This document shows, piece after piece, positions 26,046 to 33,456 of a DNA stretch of 33,456 nucleotides. This DNA comes from Hyphomicrobiaceae bacterium (GTDB lineage Bacteria; Pseudomonadota; Alphaproteobacteria; Rhizobiales; Hyphomicrobiaceae). Made by a program: the position numbers and the translations under genes. The stretch covers positions 1 to 33,456 of the forward strand of contig JAGRKS010000082.1 of the NCBI GenBank assembly GCA_020442185.1, given 5' to 3'. Position 1 is the stretch's first letter. Each line of letters begins with the position of its first letter. Below the pieces are notes generated by a model. It ran no database searches and was not told the origin of the DNA. It was given only the letters and a program-made list of their open reading frames with translations.

Positions 26046-26863
26046 TGCTCGTCGATCACCACTGCCATCTCGACTTCCCGCAGTTCGCCGAGGATTTCGA
26101 CGGCATCGTCCAGCGTGCGAAGGCGGCTGGCGTCGGCACGATGGTGACGATCTCGACGCACATCGCCCGGCTTGACACGCTGCTCGCGATCACCAGGCGT
26201 GATGCCGATATCTACTGCTCGGTCGGCACCCATCCCCACAACGCCGACGAGGAGCGTGGGATCACGACCGAGGAGATCGTCCGGCTCGCAACATCCGACG
26301 ACAAGATCGTCGCGATCGGGGAAGCGGGTCTCGACTACTATTATCAGAAATCGACGCGCGAAAATCAGGCGGAAGGCTTTCGCCGGCATATCGCGGCGGC
26401 GCGCATCACCGGTCTGCCGCTCGAGATCCACACACGCGACGCCGACGAAGATTGCAAAGCGATCCTCGAGGAAGAACACGCGAAGGGGCCGTTCCCCGCC
26501 ATTCTGCATTGCTACACGGGCGGCATGGATCTCGCCATGCGCGCCGTCGAACTGGGGCTTCACGTGTCGTTCACGGGCGTCGTCAGCTTCAAGAAGTCGG
26601 AGGCGCTGCGCGAGATCGCCAAGGCGGTGCCGCTCGACCGGCTGCTGGTCGAAACGGACGCGCCCTACCTTGCGCCCGAGCCCTTCCGCGGCAGAACCAA
26701 CGAACCGGCCTACGTCGTACATACCGCGCAAGCCATCGCGCGGGCGCGGGGTATTGCGTTCGATGAACTGGCTTCGGCAACGACGGAAAACTTCTATCGC
26801 TTGTTCCAGAAGGTGAAACGATCCGCCAGCCCGACATCACCTCGGACCGGGACCGACGCATGA
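26045..26863 (+). CDS. tatD: TatD-family metal-dependent DNase
   Basis: The protein is 272 residues from the ATG at 26045, which overlaps the metG stop; the GTG at 26042 is also in frame. It has a TIM-barrel hydrolase fold. The metal ligands are H6 and H8 in HHCHLD, the glutamate in IGEAGLDYY, the histidines in LEIHTRDAD and ILHCYTGG, and the aspartate in LVETDAPYLAP. TatD proteins are magnesium-dependent 3'-5' exonucleases thought to act in DNA repair or turnover. Gene overlaps on both sides show translational coupling with metG and the hydrolase that follows. Confidence 0.94.
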   Translation: MLVDHHCHLDFPQFAEDFDGIVQRAKAAGVGTMVTISTHIARLDTLLAITRRDADIYCSVGTHPHNADEERGITTEEIVRLATSDDKIVAIGEAGLDYYYQKSTRENQAEGFRRHIAAARITGLPLEIHTRDADEDCKAILEEEHAKGPFPAILHCYTGGMDLAMRAVELGLHVSFTGVVSFKKSEALREIAKAVPLDRLLVETDAPYLAPEPFRGRTNEPAYVVHTAQAIARARGIAFDELASATTENFYRLFQKVKRSASPTSPRTGTDA

Positions 26864-27657
26864 CCTACAGACTGACCATCCTCGGCTGCGGTTCGAGCGG
26901 CGGTGTGCCGCGCATCGGCACGATGTGGGGCAAATGCGACCCCGAGAACCCGAAGAACAGGCGGCGACGTTGCGCCGTGCTGATCGAACGCATCGGCCGG
27001 GAGGGCGTGACGCGCATTCTCGTCGATACGCCGCCCGACATCCGCGAGCAGCTTCTCGACACGCGCGTAACATGGATCGACGGCGTCATCTTCACGCACG
27101 ACCACGCCGACCATACGCACGGCATCGACGACCTGCGGATGGTCTCCTATGCCATGCGCAAGCGCATCGACGTCTGGTTCGATGCTGCGACGCGCGCCAG
27201 CCTCGAGCAGCGCTTCGCCTATTGTTTCGCGACACCGGACGGCTCCAGCTATTCGCCGATCCTCATGCCTCACGACGTCGAGGGCGGCGGCCGTATCGTC
27301 ATCGCGGGCGCGGGCGGGCCGATCGAGGTGGCCGCCATTCCGCAGGTCCACGGCGACATCCTATCGCTCGGCCTCAGGGTTGGTTCGCTCGCCTATTCGC
27401 CGGACGTCTCAGACCTGTCGCCGGATGCACAGGCGATGCTCGAAGGCATCGACACCTGGATCGTCGATGCATTGCGCTATACGCCGCATCCGAGCCACTT
27501 CCACGTCAAGGCGGCGCTTTCGTGGATCGAGCGCCTCAGGGTCAAGCGCGGGGTGTTGACCCACATGACGACGGATCTCGACTATGCGGCGCTGCGGCGC
27601 GAGTTGCCCGCCGGCGTCGAACCGGCCTACGATGGAATGCAGATCGAATTCTCTTAG
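26860..27657 (+). CDS. MBL-fold metallo-hydrolase (PhnP/RNase Z-like)
   Basis: The protein is 265 residues. The ATG at 26860 overlaps the tatD stop by 4 bases. The zinc motif is HDHADH (80-85). Upstream are ILGCGSSGGVPRIG and a Cys-containing segment (KCDPENPKNRRRRCAV) seen in the PhnP-like branch. Later metal ligands are in IPQVHGD and the C-terminal HPSHFHV. The family hydrolyses cyclic phosphodiesters or nucleic acid ends. In alphaproteobacteria a member often follows metG-tatD, as here. The exact substrate is unknown. Confidence 0.88.
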   Translation: MTYRLTILGCGSSGGVPRIGTMWGKCDPENPKNRRRRCAVLIERIGREGVTRILVDTPPDIREQLLDTRVTWIDGVIFTHDHADHTHGIDDLRMVSYAMRKRIDVWFDAATRASLEQRFAYCFATPDGSSYSPILMPHDVEGGGRIVIAGAGGPIEVAAIPQVHGDILSLGLRVGSLAYSPDVSDLSPDAQAMLEGIDTWIVDALRYTPHPSHFHVKAALSWIERLRVKRGVLTHMTTDLDYAALRRELPAGVEPAYDGMQIEFS

Positions 27658-27694
27658 CTTGCGCGAGAAAATCCCCAGTTGCGCGCGCTCGAAT

Positions 27695-28465
27695 CTATAC
27701 GTCGTCGGCCAGAGCGCCGCCTGTCGAATGAGACTGCCGCCGCGCCAGCCAGTCACGGGCGTGCACTGTCTCACCGCTCTTCGTGTAGGAGGGCGCAACC
27801 ATTTCGAGGAACAGTGGGGCGATGTCGGTCGGCTGCGTCAGCGTCTCTTGGCGTTCGCCAGGGAAAGCCTTGGCGCGCATGTGGGTCGCGACGGGGCCCG
27901 GATTGACGATGTTGACGCGGACGTTCGTGTTGGCAAGCTCGTGCGACCAGGTTCGCGCCAGCGCCTCGACACCGGCCTTCGAAACCGCATAGGGACCCCA
28001 GTAGGCCGATTTTCCCGTGGCAGCCCCCGATGAAAGGAAGACAGCGCGACCGGCATCAGAGAGCCGCAGCAGCGGCTCCAGCGAGCGGATCAAACGCCAG
28101 TTGGCCTCGAGGTTGACCTTCATCACCATGTCCCAAGCATCCGCCGTCACGTGCGGCAACGGCGACAGCGTGCCGAGAATGCCGGCGTTGGCGACGAGAA
28201 TGTCGAGCTTGCCCCAGCGCGGATAGATCGTCGGGCCGATGGCGTCGACCCGGTCTCCCTTGCGCAGATCGAGCTGCATCAGTGTCGCCGTGCCGCCCGC
28301 TGCACGAATCTCGTCGTCGAGTTCCTCAAGCAGTGGCCCGGAACGCGCGGTCGCTATGACGTGGGCGCCGGCGCGGGCCAGCGCGACGGCCGTGGCGCGA
28401 CCGATTCCGCGCGATGCTCCCGTGACCAGGGCGATGCGGCCATTGAGATCTGGCGTGCTCGACAT
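27695..28465 (-). CDS. SDR-family oxidoreductase
   Basis: The protein is 256 residues from the ATG at 28465, the start that opens directly onto the Rossmann fold. The NAD(P)-binding motif is TGASRGIG (15-22), followed by NAG (93-95). The catalytic motif is YAVSK (Y159, K163), with the serine in FLSSGAA. It is a classical short-chain dehydrogenase of unknown substrate. In many alphaproteobacteria an SDR gene follows purF, so this gene is probably the end of the radA-cvpA-purF group, here separated from purF by a binding-protein gene. It converges with the MBL hydrolase gene, leaving 37 bases between them. Confidence 0.9.
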   Translation of the reverse strand: MSSTPDLNGRIALVTGASRGIGRATAVALARAGAHVIATARSGPLLEELDDEIRAAGGTATLMQLDLRKGDRVDAIGPTIYPRWGKLDILVANAGILGTLSPLPHVTADAWDMVMKVNLEANWRLIRSLEPLLRLSDAGRAVFLSSGAATGKSAYWGPYAVSKAGVEALARTWSHELANTNVRVNIVNPGPVATHMRAKAFPGERQETLTQPTDIAPLFLEMVAPSYTKSGETVHARDWLARRQSHSTGGALADDV

Positions 28466-28668
28466 AAGCGATTGGTTCCGTTTCTCTAGTGTGAGCCTCA
28501 GGCGGCACGACGGACGCGCCGGGCGGCAGGTTTGGGCGGTTGAACGAGCGAAGGACGAGTTCGTCGCCGGCGGCACATGGCTGCTCTTGCTAACCCCGCG
28601 CGACGCGATCGGCAAGCGCCCGAGACCGCTATGCTTGCCACGGGACGGCCGCGAACAGATCCGAGGTA

Positions 28669-29925
28669 TCAATTTTTGCCGGGGGGCGGCGGCTGGTCGC
28701 CGCCCGGTTCGACGGGCTTGGCGGGTTCGATCAGCTCCTTGACGCTCTCCTTGGCGCGTTCGAGCGTCGCGCTGCCGCTCTCCTTGGCCTTCTCAATATG
28801 CGGCTTCGCGCCCTCGAGTGCCTTCGTCGTCGCTTCCTGGGCTTTTTCGATGAGCGGGCCGGTTTTTTCGCGCGCCTTCTCCGAAATGGAAATCAGGTTC
28901 TCGACAGCGGTCGCAGATAGCGCGCGCGTTGTCCTCAGGACGAGGTCGACGAGGCTGTCCTTGGGGCGGAACGTGTCGGCCGGCAAGGCACGGATCGTGT
29001 CGACGAGCAGCCGGTGCTTCTCGCGGGCTTCCGGATCGGAGATCCGATCAGAGTTGCCAGTGAACAGCACGAGTGGCGTGCATGCCGTGATGATGCTCGT
29101 GCCGCGCTTCAGCCAGCGGGCATCGGCGACGTCGATCTCTTGCGCCAGGTAGATGTGCTGGCCGCCGATTTTTCGCGACAGGATGGACCGGCCGACGAGC
29201 GGCACGAAGTGGCCGCCGAGATCACCGACCATCTTGAAGCGTGTATTTGACGGGTCGGGAAACTGAACGAACACGGCAACCATATCGTCGGCGCTCAGCG
29301 CCATGCGGATGGCTTCCTCGGTGGTTTCGACATGGCGCACTTCCCTCGCCTGCGCCAAGTCGGCATCAATCGCCTGCAGGAACCGGAATGTGCCGGCGCT
29401 GCCCGAGCCGGCGGGTGGCAGGATGATGCGCAACCGGCCTGCATTGGCCGAGAGATCGCCGTAGGTCTCGAGGGCCGCGTTGCGGGTGACCGCGTAGATG
29501 CACTCGCGCGCATCATCGATGCGGATGGTGGTGAAGGCTTCATCGCCGCCGTAGACCTCCCGGTCGAGAGCGAAGATGTCGAATTGGCCGAACGCCAGAT
29601 CGGCAGGAGCCTCGAGAACCAGGCCCATGTTGGCTTCGGTTCCGAGGCTCGGCGTGCACAGATGCGGGCTGCCGGCCTTGTCGAGCGCGGCGGCGAGCGG
29701 CGGGCAGAAGCTCGTGTGATAGGCGCCGCCCGCGCCGGCGGTGTGGATGCGGCCGGTAACGGGTGCGGCGGGTGGTTCGGCGCTCGCGACCGTCGCAACG
29801 CAGGCGATCAACAGTGTCGCTCCAGTTGCGGCGCTCAGGCGTCGCCAGTCTTGCAAAACGGCGGACATGCGCGCGCGCAAGCCGGATCGCGGCGAAGGAA
29901 CTTGCAAGGGCATTGTCATGAACAT
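28669..29925 (-). CDS. TAXI-type solute-binding protein with a helical tail
   Basis: The protein is 418 residues from the ATG at 29925; ATGs at 29919, 29913 and 29868 are alternatives and none has a strong ribosome site. A signal sequence is present (WRRLSAATGATLLIACVATVASAEP). Residues about 55-340 match the TAXI branch of TRAP-type binding proteins: IHTAGAGGAYHTSFCPPLAAAL, GTEANMGLVLEAPADLAFGQFD and LPPAGSGSAGTFRFL. These proteins bind small organic solutes in the periplasm. No TRAP membrane subunit lies nearby, so it is an orphan. The last 75 residues are an extra amphipathic helical stretch of EKA(K/R)E-like repeats ending in PPPPGKN, which is not usual for the family and may tether it to a partner or membrane. 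Confidence 0.8.
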   Translation of the reverse strand: MFMTMPLQVPSPRSGLRARMSAVLQDWRRLSAATGATLLIACVATVASAEPPAAPVTGRIHTAGAGGAYHTSFCPPLAAALDKAGSPHLCTPSLGTEANMGLVLEAPADLAFGQFDIFALDREVYGGDEAFTTIRIDDARECIYAVTRNAALETYGDLSANAGRLRIILPPAGSGSAGTFRFLQAIDADLAQAREVRHVETTEEAIRMALSADDMVAVFVQFPDPSNTRFKMVGDLGGHFVPLVGRSILSRKIGGQHIYLAQEIDVADARWLKRGTSIITACTPLVLFTGNSDRISDPEAREKHRLLVDTIRALPADTFRPKDSLVDLVLRTTRALSATAVENLISISEKAREKTGPLIEKAQEATTKALEGAKPHIEKAKESGSATLERAKESVKELIEPAKPVEPGGDQPPPPGKN

Positions 29926-30139
29926 CCCGGACGTGTGGCAGCCAATTCGAGCATTGCCGAGGCGATACAACCTGACCCACCAAGAATTGCTCAGTGACGG
30001 GGCGTACCGCAAGCTGCCTCTTTCCGGGACACCCGGAAAACCAGTGTTCGCGACACCGGTACCGGTCCACCCAAGCCGATGGGCGAGGTCGGGCGCAGCC
30101 CCGGCAGACGTGGTGAGCGCGCCGCGGCAGCGGGCTTCT

Positions 30140-31696
30140 TCAGCGAACCTCGGCCAGCAGCGAGAGCTGCCGGTGGCCGGCTGAATTCGCGCCCTCCTGG
30201 TCGTGCAGCGCCGTCGGATAGGCGCCCGTGAAGCAATGATCGGTGAACTGCGGCGCGCCCGGATCGCGGCGATCGTAGCCGACCGCGCGATAGATGCCGT
30301 CAACGGACAGGAACGCCAGTGTCGTCGCGCCCATGAACGCGCGCATGCCTTCGAGATCGAAATTGGCGGCAAGCAGGTCCTGCTTCCGCGGCGTGTCGAT
30401 GCCGTAGTAGTCGGGATGGGTGATCGGCGGCGAAGCGATGCGCATATGCACCTCTCTCGCGCCTGCCTCATACATCAGCTCGACGATCTTTTTCGAGGTC
30501 GTACCGCGCACCACACTGTCGTCGATCAGCACGATGCGGTTGCCGCGAATGACGCCGCGGTTGGCCGAGTGCTTGAGCTTCACGCCGAGTGCACGGATGC
30601 GCTGCTCCGGTTCGATGAAGGTGCGGCCGACGTAGTGATTGCGGATGATGCCGAGCTCGAACGGCACGCCCGATTCCTGCGAGAACCCGATCGCCGCTGG
30701 CACGCCGGAATCGGGGATCGGCACGATGACGTCGACGTCGGAATAGGATTCGCGCGCCAGCTCGACGCCCATCTGCTTGCGAATGTCATAGACACTGCGG
30801 CCGCCGATGACGCTGTCCGGCCGCGCGAAATATATGTACTCGAAAATGCACGGGCGCGCCGGGCGCCGGGGGAACGAGCGGAAGCTCTCGATGCCTTGAT
30901 CCGAGATCACGACGACCTCGCCGTTCTCGATCTCGCGCAGCACCTCGGCTCCGACCATGTCGAGAGCGCAGGTCTCGGACGCCAGCACGTAAGCGTCACC
31001 GAGCTTGCCGAGGATGAGAGGGCGGATGCCGACCGGATCGCGCGCCGCGATCATCATGTTGTTGGTCAGGCAGACGAGCGCATAGCCGCCGTCGATCTGC
31101 CGGATCGCCTCCATGAAACGGTCGACGATGCGGCCTTTGGACGAGCGGGCGATGAGGTGGAGGATGACTTCGGTGTCGGACGTCGACTGGCAGATCGCGC
31201 CCGACTGGATCAGTTCGCGCCGCAGCGCCAGCGCGTTCGTCAGGTTGCCGTTGTGGGCGACGGCGAAACCGCCGGTGTTGAGATCCGCGAACAACGGCTG
31301 CACGTTGCGCAGGATCGTGTCGCCGGTCGTCGAATAGCGATTATGGCCAACGGCCATGCGGCCTTTGAGGCGGCGGATCACGGCGGTCTTGTTGAAGTTG
31401 TCGCCGACGAGCCCCATGCGCCGTTCCTGATGGAACTGGCGGCCATCGTAGCTGACGATGCCGGCAGCTTCCTGACCACGATGCTGGAGGGCGTGAAGCC
31501 CGAGCGTCGTCAGTGCGGCGGCATCGTCGTGGCCAAAAACGCCGAATACGCCGCATTCTTCCCGCAGGCGATCGTCACCGTATCGCGAGAAGCCGGGATC
31601 GAACGCCGCCGCGTCGGCGAGGGGTGGCCGCGATGTCTCGGCCTGCTGCGGAACTGCCGTTCCGCCTGCAGGATGATCCTCGATGCCATCCGCCAT
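30140..31696 (-). CDS. purF: Amidophosphoribosyltransferase
   Basis: The protein is 518 residues. It makes 5-phosphoribosylamine from PRPP and glutamine, the first step of purine synthesis. The catalytic N-terminal Cys is C48 in ECGVFGVFGH. The 47 residues before it are an expected removable propeptide, longer than usual and Ala/Asp-rich. The Ntn-hydrolase domain shows LGLHALQHRGQEAAGI and HNGNLTNA. The phosphoribosyltransferase domain has the PRPP loop VLIDDSVVRGTTS. It is the third gene of the radA-cvpA-purF group and starts 45 bases after the cvpA stop. Confidence 0.96.
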   Translation of the reverse strand: MADGIEDHPAGGTAVPQQAETSRPPLADAAAFDPGFSRYGDDRLREECGVFGVFGHDDAAALTTLGLHALQHRGQEAAGIVSYDGRQFHQERRMGLVGDNFNKTAVIRRLKGRMAVGHNRYSTTGDTILRNVQPLFADLNTGGFAVAHNGNLTNALALRRELIQSGAICQSTSDTEVILHLIARSSKGRIVDRFMEAIRQIDGGYALVCLTNNMMIAARDPVGIRPLILGKLGDAYVLASETCALDMVGAEVLREIENGEVVVISDQGIESFRSFPRRPARPCIFEYIYFARPDSVIGGRSVYDIRKQMGVELARESYSDVDVIVPIPDSGVPAAIGFSQESGVPFELGIIRNHYVGRTFIEPEQRIRALGVKLKHSANRGVIRGNRIVLIDDSVVRGTTSKKIVELMYEAGAREVHMRIASPPITHPDYYGIDTPRKQDLLAANFDLEGMRAFMGATTLAFLSVDGIYRAVGYDRRDPGAPQFTDHCFTGAYPTALHDQEGANSAGHRQLSLLAEVR

Positions 31697-31741
31697 GGCC
31701 CGTCTCCCGCTTGTCCAAGCCGCTGACGCGGCGTCAGAATT

Positions 31742-32611
31742 CTAAACGCTGGACGGCTTCGATCGCGCTGTGTCTTCCGCGCCGATGCAAGCCACATCCA
31801 AGGCGTCGTGTCGCCGTGTGACACATATATGAAAGACGGGTGCGAACGCTAGTGTTGCGTCACTAACGCTTGGTCCCCGGTTGCTGCAAGGTGGCTTGCC
31901 AAGCGTTGGTGACGAAAGCAACACTAGAATCATAGAGTTGCTAGTGTTCCCTTTGTCTCCGACACTTGGTCGATCGGGTGCTGCAAGGGGAACCAAGTGT
32001 CGGAGACGGAACACTAGTGTCACAAACGTCACGTTTTCGCGTGTTCCGGGCAGCGCGCCCTGTTGCTGGTCGCCACTCGGTGGTGCCGTGAGGGAGGAGG
32101 GGATGTAGCGCATGAGGATCGACCGGATCGAGCCGCCGGCGGATTGGATGTAGGGCAACGACTGAGATTGGCGAACCCAGGCCCACTCGCTTTCGGGCTT
32201 CTTCGGATCGACGACAAAGGCCTCGTACAGCATGTAGGGAATGACGACCAGAATGAAGCCGCGCGCGACGCCGAACAGGAAGCCGAGGAACCGGTCGATC
32301 ATGCCGACCTGGCTGTCGAGAACGGAATCCGAAATGCGCGCCGTGATGAGATGCACCACGATCAGCACGATCAGGAAGATGATGGCGCCGACCGCGATCT
32401 GCGCGATCGCGACCTGCGTGCCCATTTGCTGCGCCATTTCGGTAGCAAACGCCTTGTGGTTCAGCACGAAATAGAGCGTTGCCGCGGCAGCCACGATCCA
32501 TGACAGGATCGACAGCATCTCCCGGGTCAGGCCACGGTACATCGCCAGCAGCCCCGAAATGAAGCAGATCGCGAGAAGTCCGGCATCGAGATAGCTGAGC
32601 GGCCCGATCAT
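31742..32611 (-). CDS. cvpA: CvpA-family membrane protein, lengthened by two palindromic elements
   Basis: The frame encodes 289 residues. Residues 1-130 have the CvpA layout of four membrane helices (LDAGLLAICFISGLLAMYRG, LSWIVAAAATLYFVL, VGAIIFLIVLIVVHLI, FGVARGFILVVIPYMLYEAF), and IDRFLGFLFGVARG is the family signature. CvpA is linked to purF and colicin V production in E. coli and to biofilm or envelope stress. The usual length is about 160-200 residues. Residues 199-224 and 229-255 are encoded by the two inserted palindromes, and 256-289 is an unrelated tail. The inserts keep the frame, so the protein may simply be longer. The start at 32611 and the stop at 31742 are as read. Confidence 0.85.
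   Translation of the reverse strand: MIGPLSYLDAGLLAICFISGLLAMYRGLTREMLSILSWIVAAAATLYFVLNHKAFATEMAQQMGTQVAIAQIAVGAIIFLIVLIVVHLITARISDSVLDSQVGMIDRFLGFLFGVARGFILVVIPYMLYEAFVVDPKKPESEWAWVRQSQSLPYIQSAGGSIRSILMRYIPSSLTAPPSGDQQQGALPGTRENVTFVTLVFRLRHLVPLAAPDRPSVGDKGNTSNSMILVLLSSPTLGKPPCSNRGPSVSDATLAFAPVFHICVTRRHDALDVACIGAEDTARSKPSSV
31849..31927. repeat. Palindromic element A inside cvpA
   Basis: A 79-bp imperfect palindrome beginning and ending in CTAG. The left arm starts CTAGTGTTGCGTCACTAACG. The right arm, read in reverse complement, starts CTAGTGTTGC, has four extra bases (TTTC), then GTCACCAACGCTTGG. The loop contains GCTGCAAGG, as does that of element B. In the cvpA direction its first codon is in frame with the first codon of element B. 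Confidence 0.85.
31941..32017. repeat. Palindromic element B inside cvpA
   Basis: A 77-bp palindrome with the same plan as element A, 13 bases away. The arms start CTAGTGTTCC and share GTCTCCGACACTTGG with a 4-base asymmetry (CTTT). The loop also holds GCTGCAAGG. Its right arm (31997-32017) is identical to bases 1-21 of the window. The arms can form a long RNA hairpin, so the pair could also affect cvpA-purF mRNA. Confidence 0.88.
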
Positions 32612-32741
32612 CTGCGAGGCTCCTGGTCATGGGCGCCAGCTACGACGGCGGCGCGGATGGATAAATCGAATGGGACGCAGTGCGAACGCGCGGGCGTCAC
32701 GACAGGGAATTGGGCATCAACTGTCACTCGTCGCATGGGGC

Positions 32742-33456
32742 TCACGTCGCTACGGTCTCGGCCAGGGCCTTCAGGTGATCGATGCGCTCGATCGCGAGGG
32801 TTAGCGTGGCGGTGTCGATCTCGCCGGCAGACGGCGCGACGGCCTTGGTGAAACCGAGTTTTTGCGCCTCCTTCAGACGTGACGTCATGTGCGATGCCGC
32901 ACGAACGGCTCCCGATAGAGAGATTTCCCCGAAGTAGACGTGATCAGGCTCGAGCGCAACACCGGAAAATGACGAGAGAAGGGCGGCGGCAGCGGCGAGA
33001 TCGGCCGCCGGCTCGGTAATTTTGAGGCCGCCCGCGACGTTCAGATAGACGTCCGCTTGGGCGAACGTGACGCCGCAACGGGCTTCGAGAACCGCCAGCA
33101 GCATCGACAGCCGGTTGGCGTCCCAGCCGACCACGGCGCGCCGCGGGGTGCCGAGGGAGGACGGTGCGACAAGAGCCTGGATTTCGACCAGGATCGGCCG
33201 CGTCCCCTCCATGCCGGCGAACACGGCGGCGCCGGGGCTGCGGCTGTCACGCTCGCCGAGAAACAGCTCCGAGGGGTTTTGAACCTCGCGCAGGCCCGCG
33301 CCCGCCATCTCGAATACCCCGATTTCGTCGGTGGCACCGAACCGGTTCTTGACGGCTCGGAGGATGCGGAACGGATGGCCCCGGTCGCCCTCGAAGTAGA
33401 GCACGGTATCAACCATGTGCTCGATGAGCTTCGGCCCGGCGATCTGGCCGTCCTTG
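32742..33456 (-). CDS. radA: DNA repair protein RadA, C-terminal part (cut by window end)
   Basis: The frame runs off the right end of the window. The 237 or so residues present hold the RadA-specific KNRFG motif (in RAVKNRFGATDEIGVFEM) and the Lon-like C-terminal domain (DVYLNVAGGLKITEPAADLAAAAALLSSF, then VYFGEISLSGAVR). RadA is a RecA-related helicase in recombination repair. The missing N-terminal part should carry the zinc finger and Walker A motif. The gene ends 130 bases before cvpA starts, in the same direction. Confidence 0.95.
   Translation of the reverse strand, partial: KDGQIAGPKLIEHMVDTVLYFEGDRGHPFRILRAVKNRFGATDEIGVFEMAGAGLREVQNPSELFLGERDSRSPGAAVFAGMEGTRPILVEIQALVAPSSLGTPRRAVVGWDANRLSMLLAVLEARCGVTFAQADVYLNVAGGLKITEPAADLAAAAALLSSFSGVALEPDHVYFGEISLSGAVRAASHMTSRLKEAQKLGFTKAVAPSAGEIDTATLTLAIERIDHLKALAETVAT

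Noticed and set aside
28684..28705. GGGCGGCG/CGCCGCCC hairpin near the 3' end of the TAXI gene
   Set aside because: It lies inside the coding sequence for the Pro-rich end. In the gene's direction it is followed by A's rather than T's, so it is not a convincing terminator.
30203..31726. A 507-codon open frame on the + strand across purF
   Set aside because: It is antisense to purF with its catalytic motifs intact, and its low-complexity Arg/Asp/Ala composition is typical of shadow frames.
31849..32017. The paired palindromes as a CRISPR array
   Set aside because: Only two units, each itself a long palindrome, with a 13-base gap and no spacer-repeat pattern or cas genes.

Overview
The window is about 33 kb of GC-rich DNA from an alphaproteobacterium, most likely of the Hyphomicrobiales (Rhizobiales) type. 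That placement is an inference. It rests on two gene orders familiar from alphaproteobacteria (dacC-tmk-holB-metG-tatD-MBL hydrolase, and radA-cvpA-purF), on the heavy G/C bias at third codon positions, and on three sequences that look like promoters of the alphaproteobacterial general-stress sigma factor EcfG. No plasmid, phage or transposase gene is visible, so this looks like chromosome with accessory islands.

Layout. Bases 1-21 are the broken end of a palindromic repeat. ilvA (198-1862) and a secreted SH3-domain protein (2023-3321) follow. After a 689-base gap comes a four-gene block on the + strand (4011-10343): a single-pass membrane protein, two paralogous one-domain Clp-type AAA+ ATPases (the first with two N-terminal membrane helices), and a 1004-residue membrane-anchored Sel1/TPR protein. 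Facing it on the - strand (15027 down to 10421) is a MacAB-like exporter (membrane fusion protein, ATPase, permease), then a secreted protein with about 91 residues of Ser/Asn repeat, then a small Arg-rich membrane protein. A conserved gene of unknown function (15251-15964) diverges from the exporter. Copies of GGAAT-N16-CGTT stand before the exporter, the Ser/Asn-repeat gene and the divergent gene, so these genes may form one stress-induced envelope system.

Bases 16037-16679 hold two 5'-truncated gene remnants, a subtilase and a host-attachment-family protein, fused back to back. A large RTX protein with ELWxxDGT repeats (17119-19431) and tRNA-Ser(TGA) on the - strand follow. From 20069 to 27657 the + strand carries housekeeping genes: rlpA, a D-Ala-D-Ala carboxypeptidase, tmk, holB, metG, tatD and an MBL-fold hydrolase. 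Some are joined by 1-4 base overlaps.

The right end reads on the - strand: radA (cut by the window edge), cvpA, purF, an orphan TAXI-type binding protein and an SDR oxidoreductase. The 3' end of cvpA contains two 77-79 bp palindromic elements that stay in frame and lengthen the protein. They match the fragment at bases 1-21, so the window holds at least three members of a repeat family. The most novel material is the AAA+/TPR membrane block, the stress-linked Ser/Asn-repeat exporter cluster, and the palindromes that enter coding sequence.
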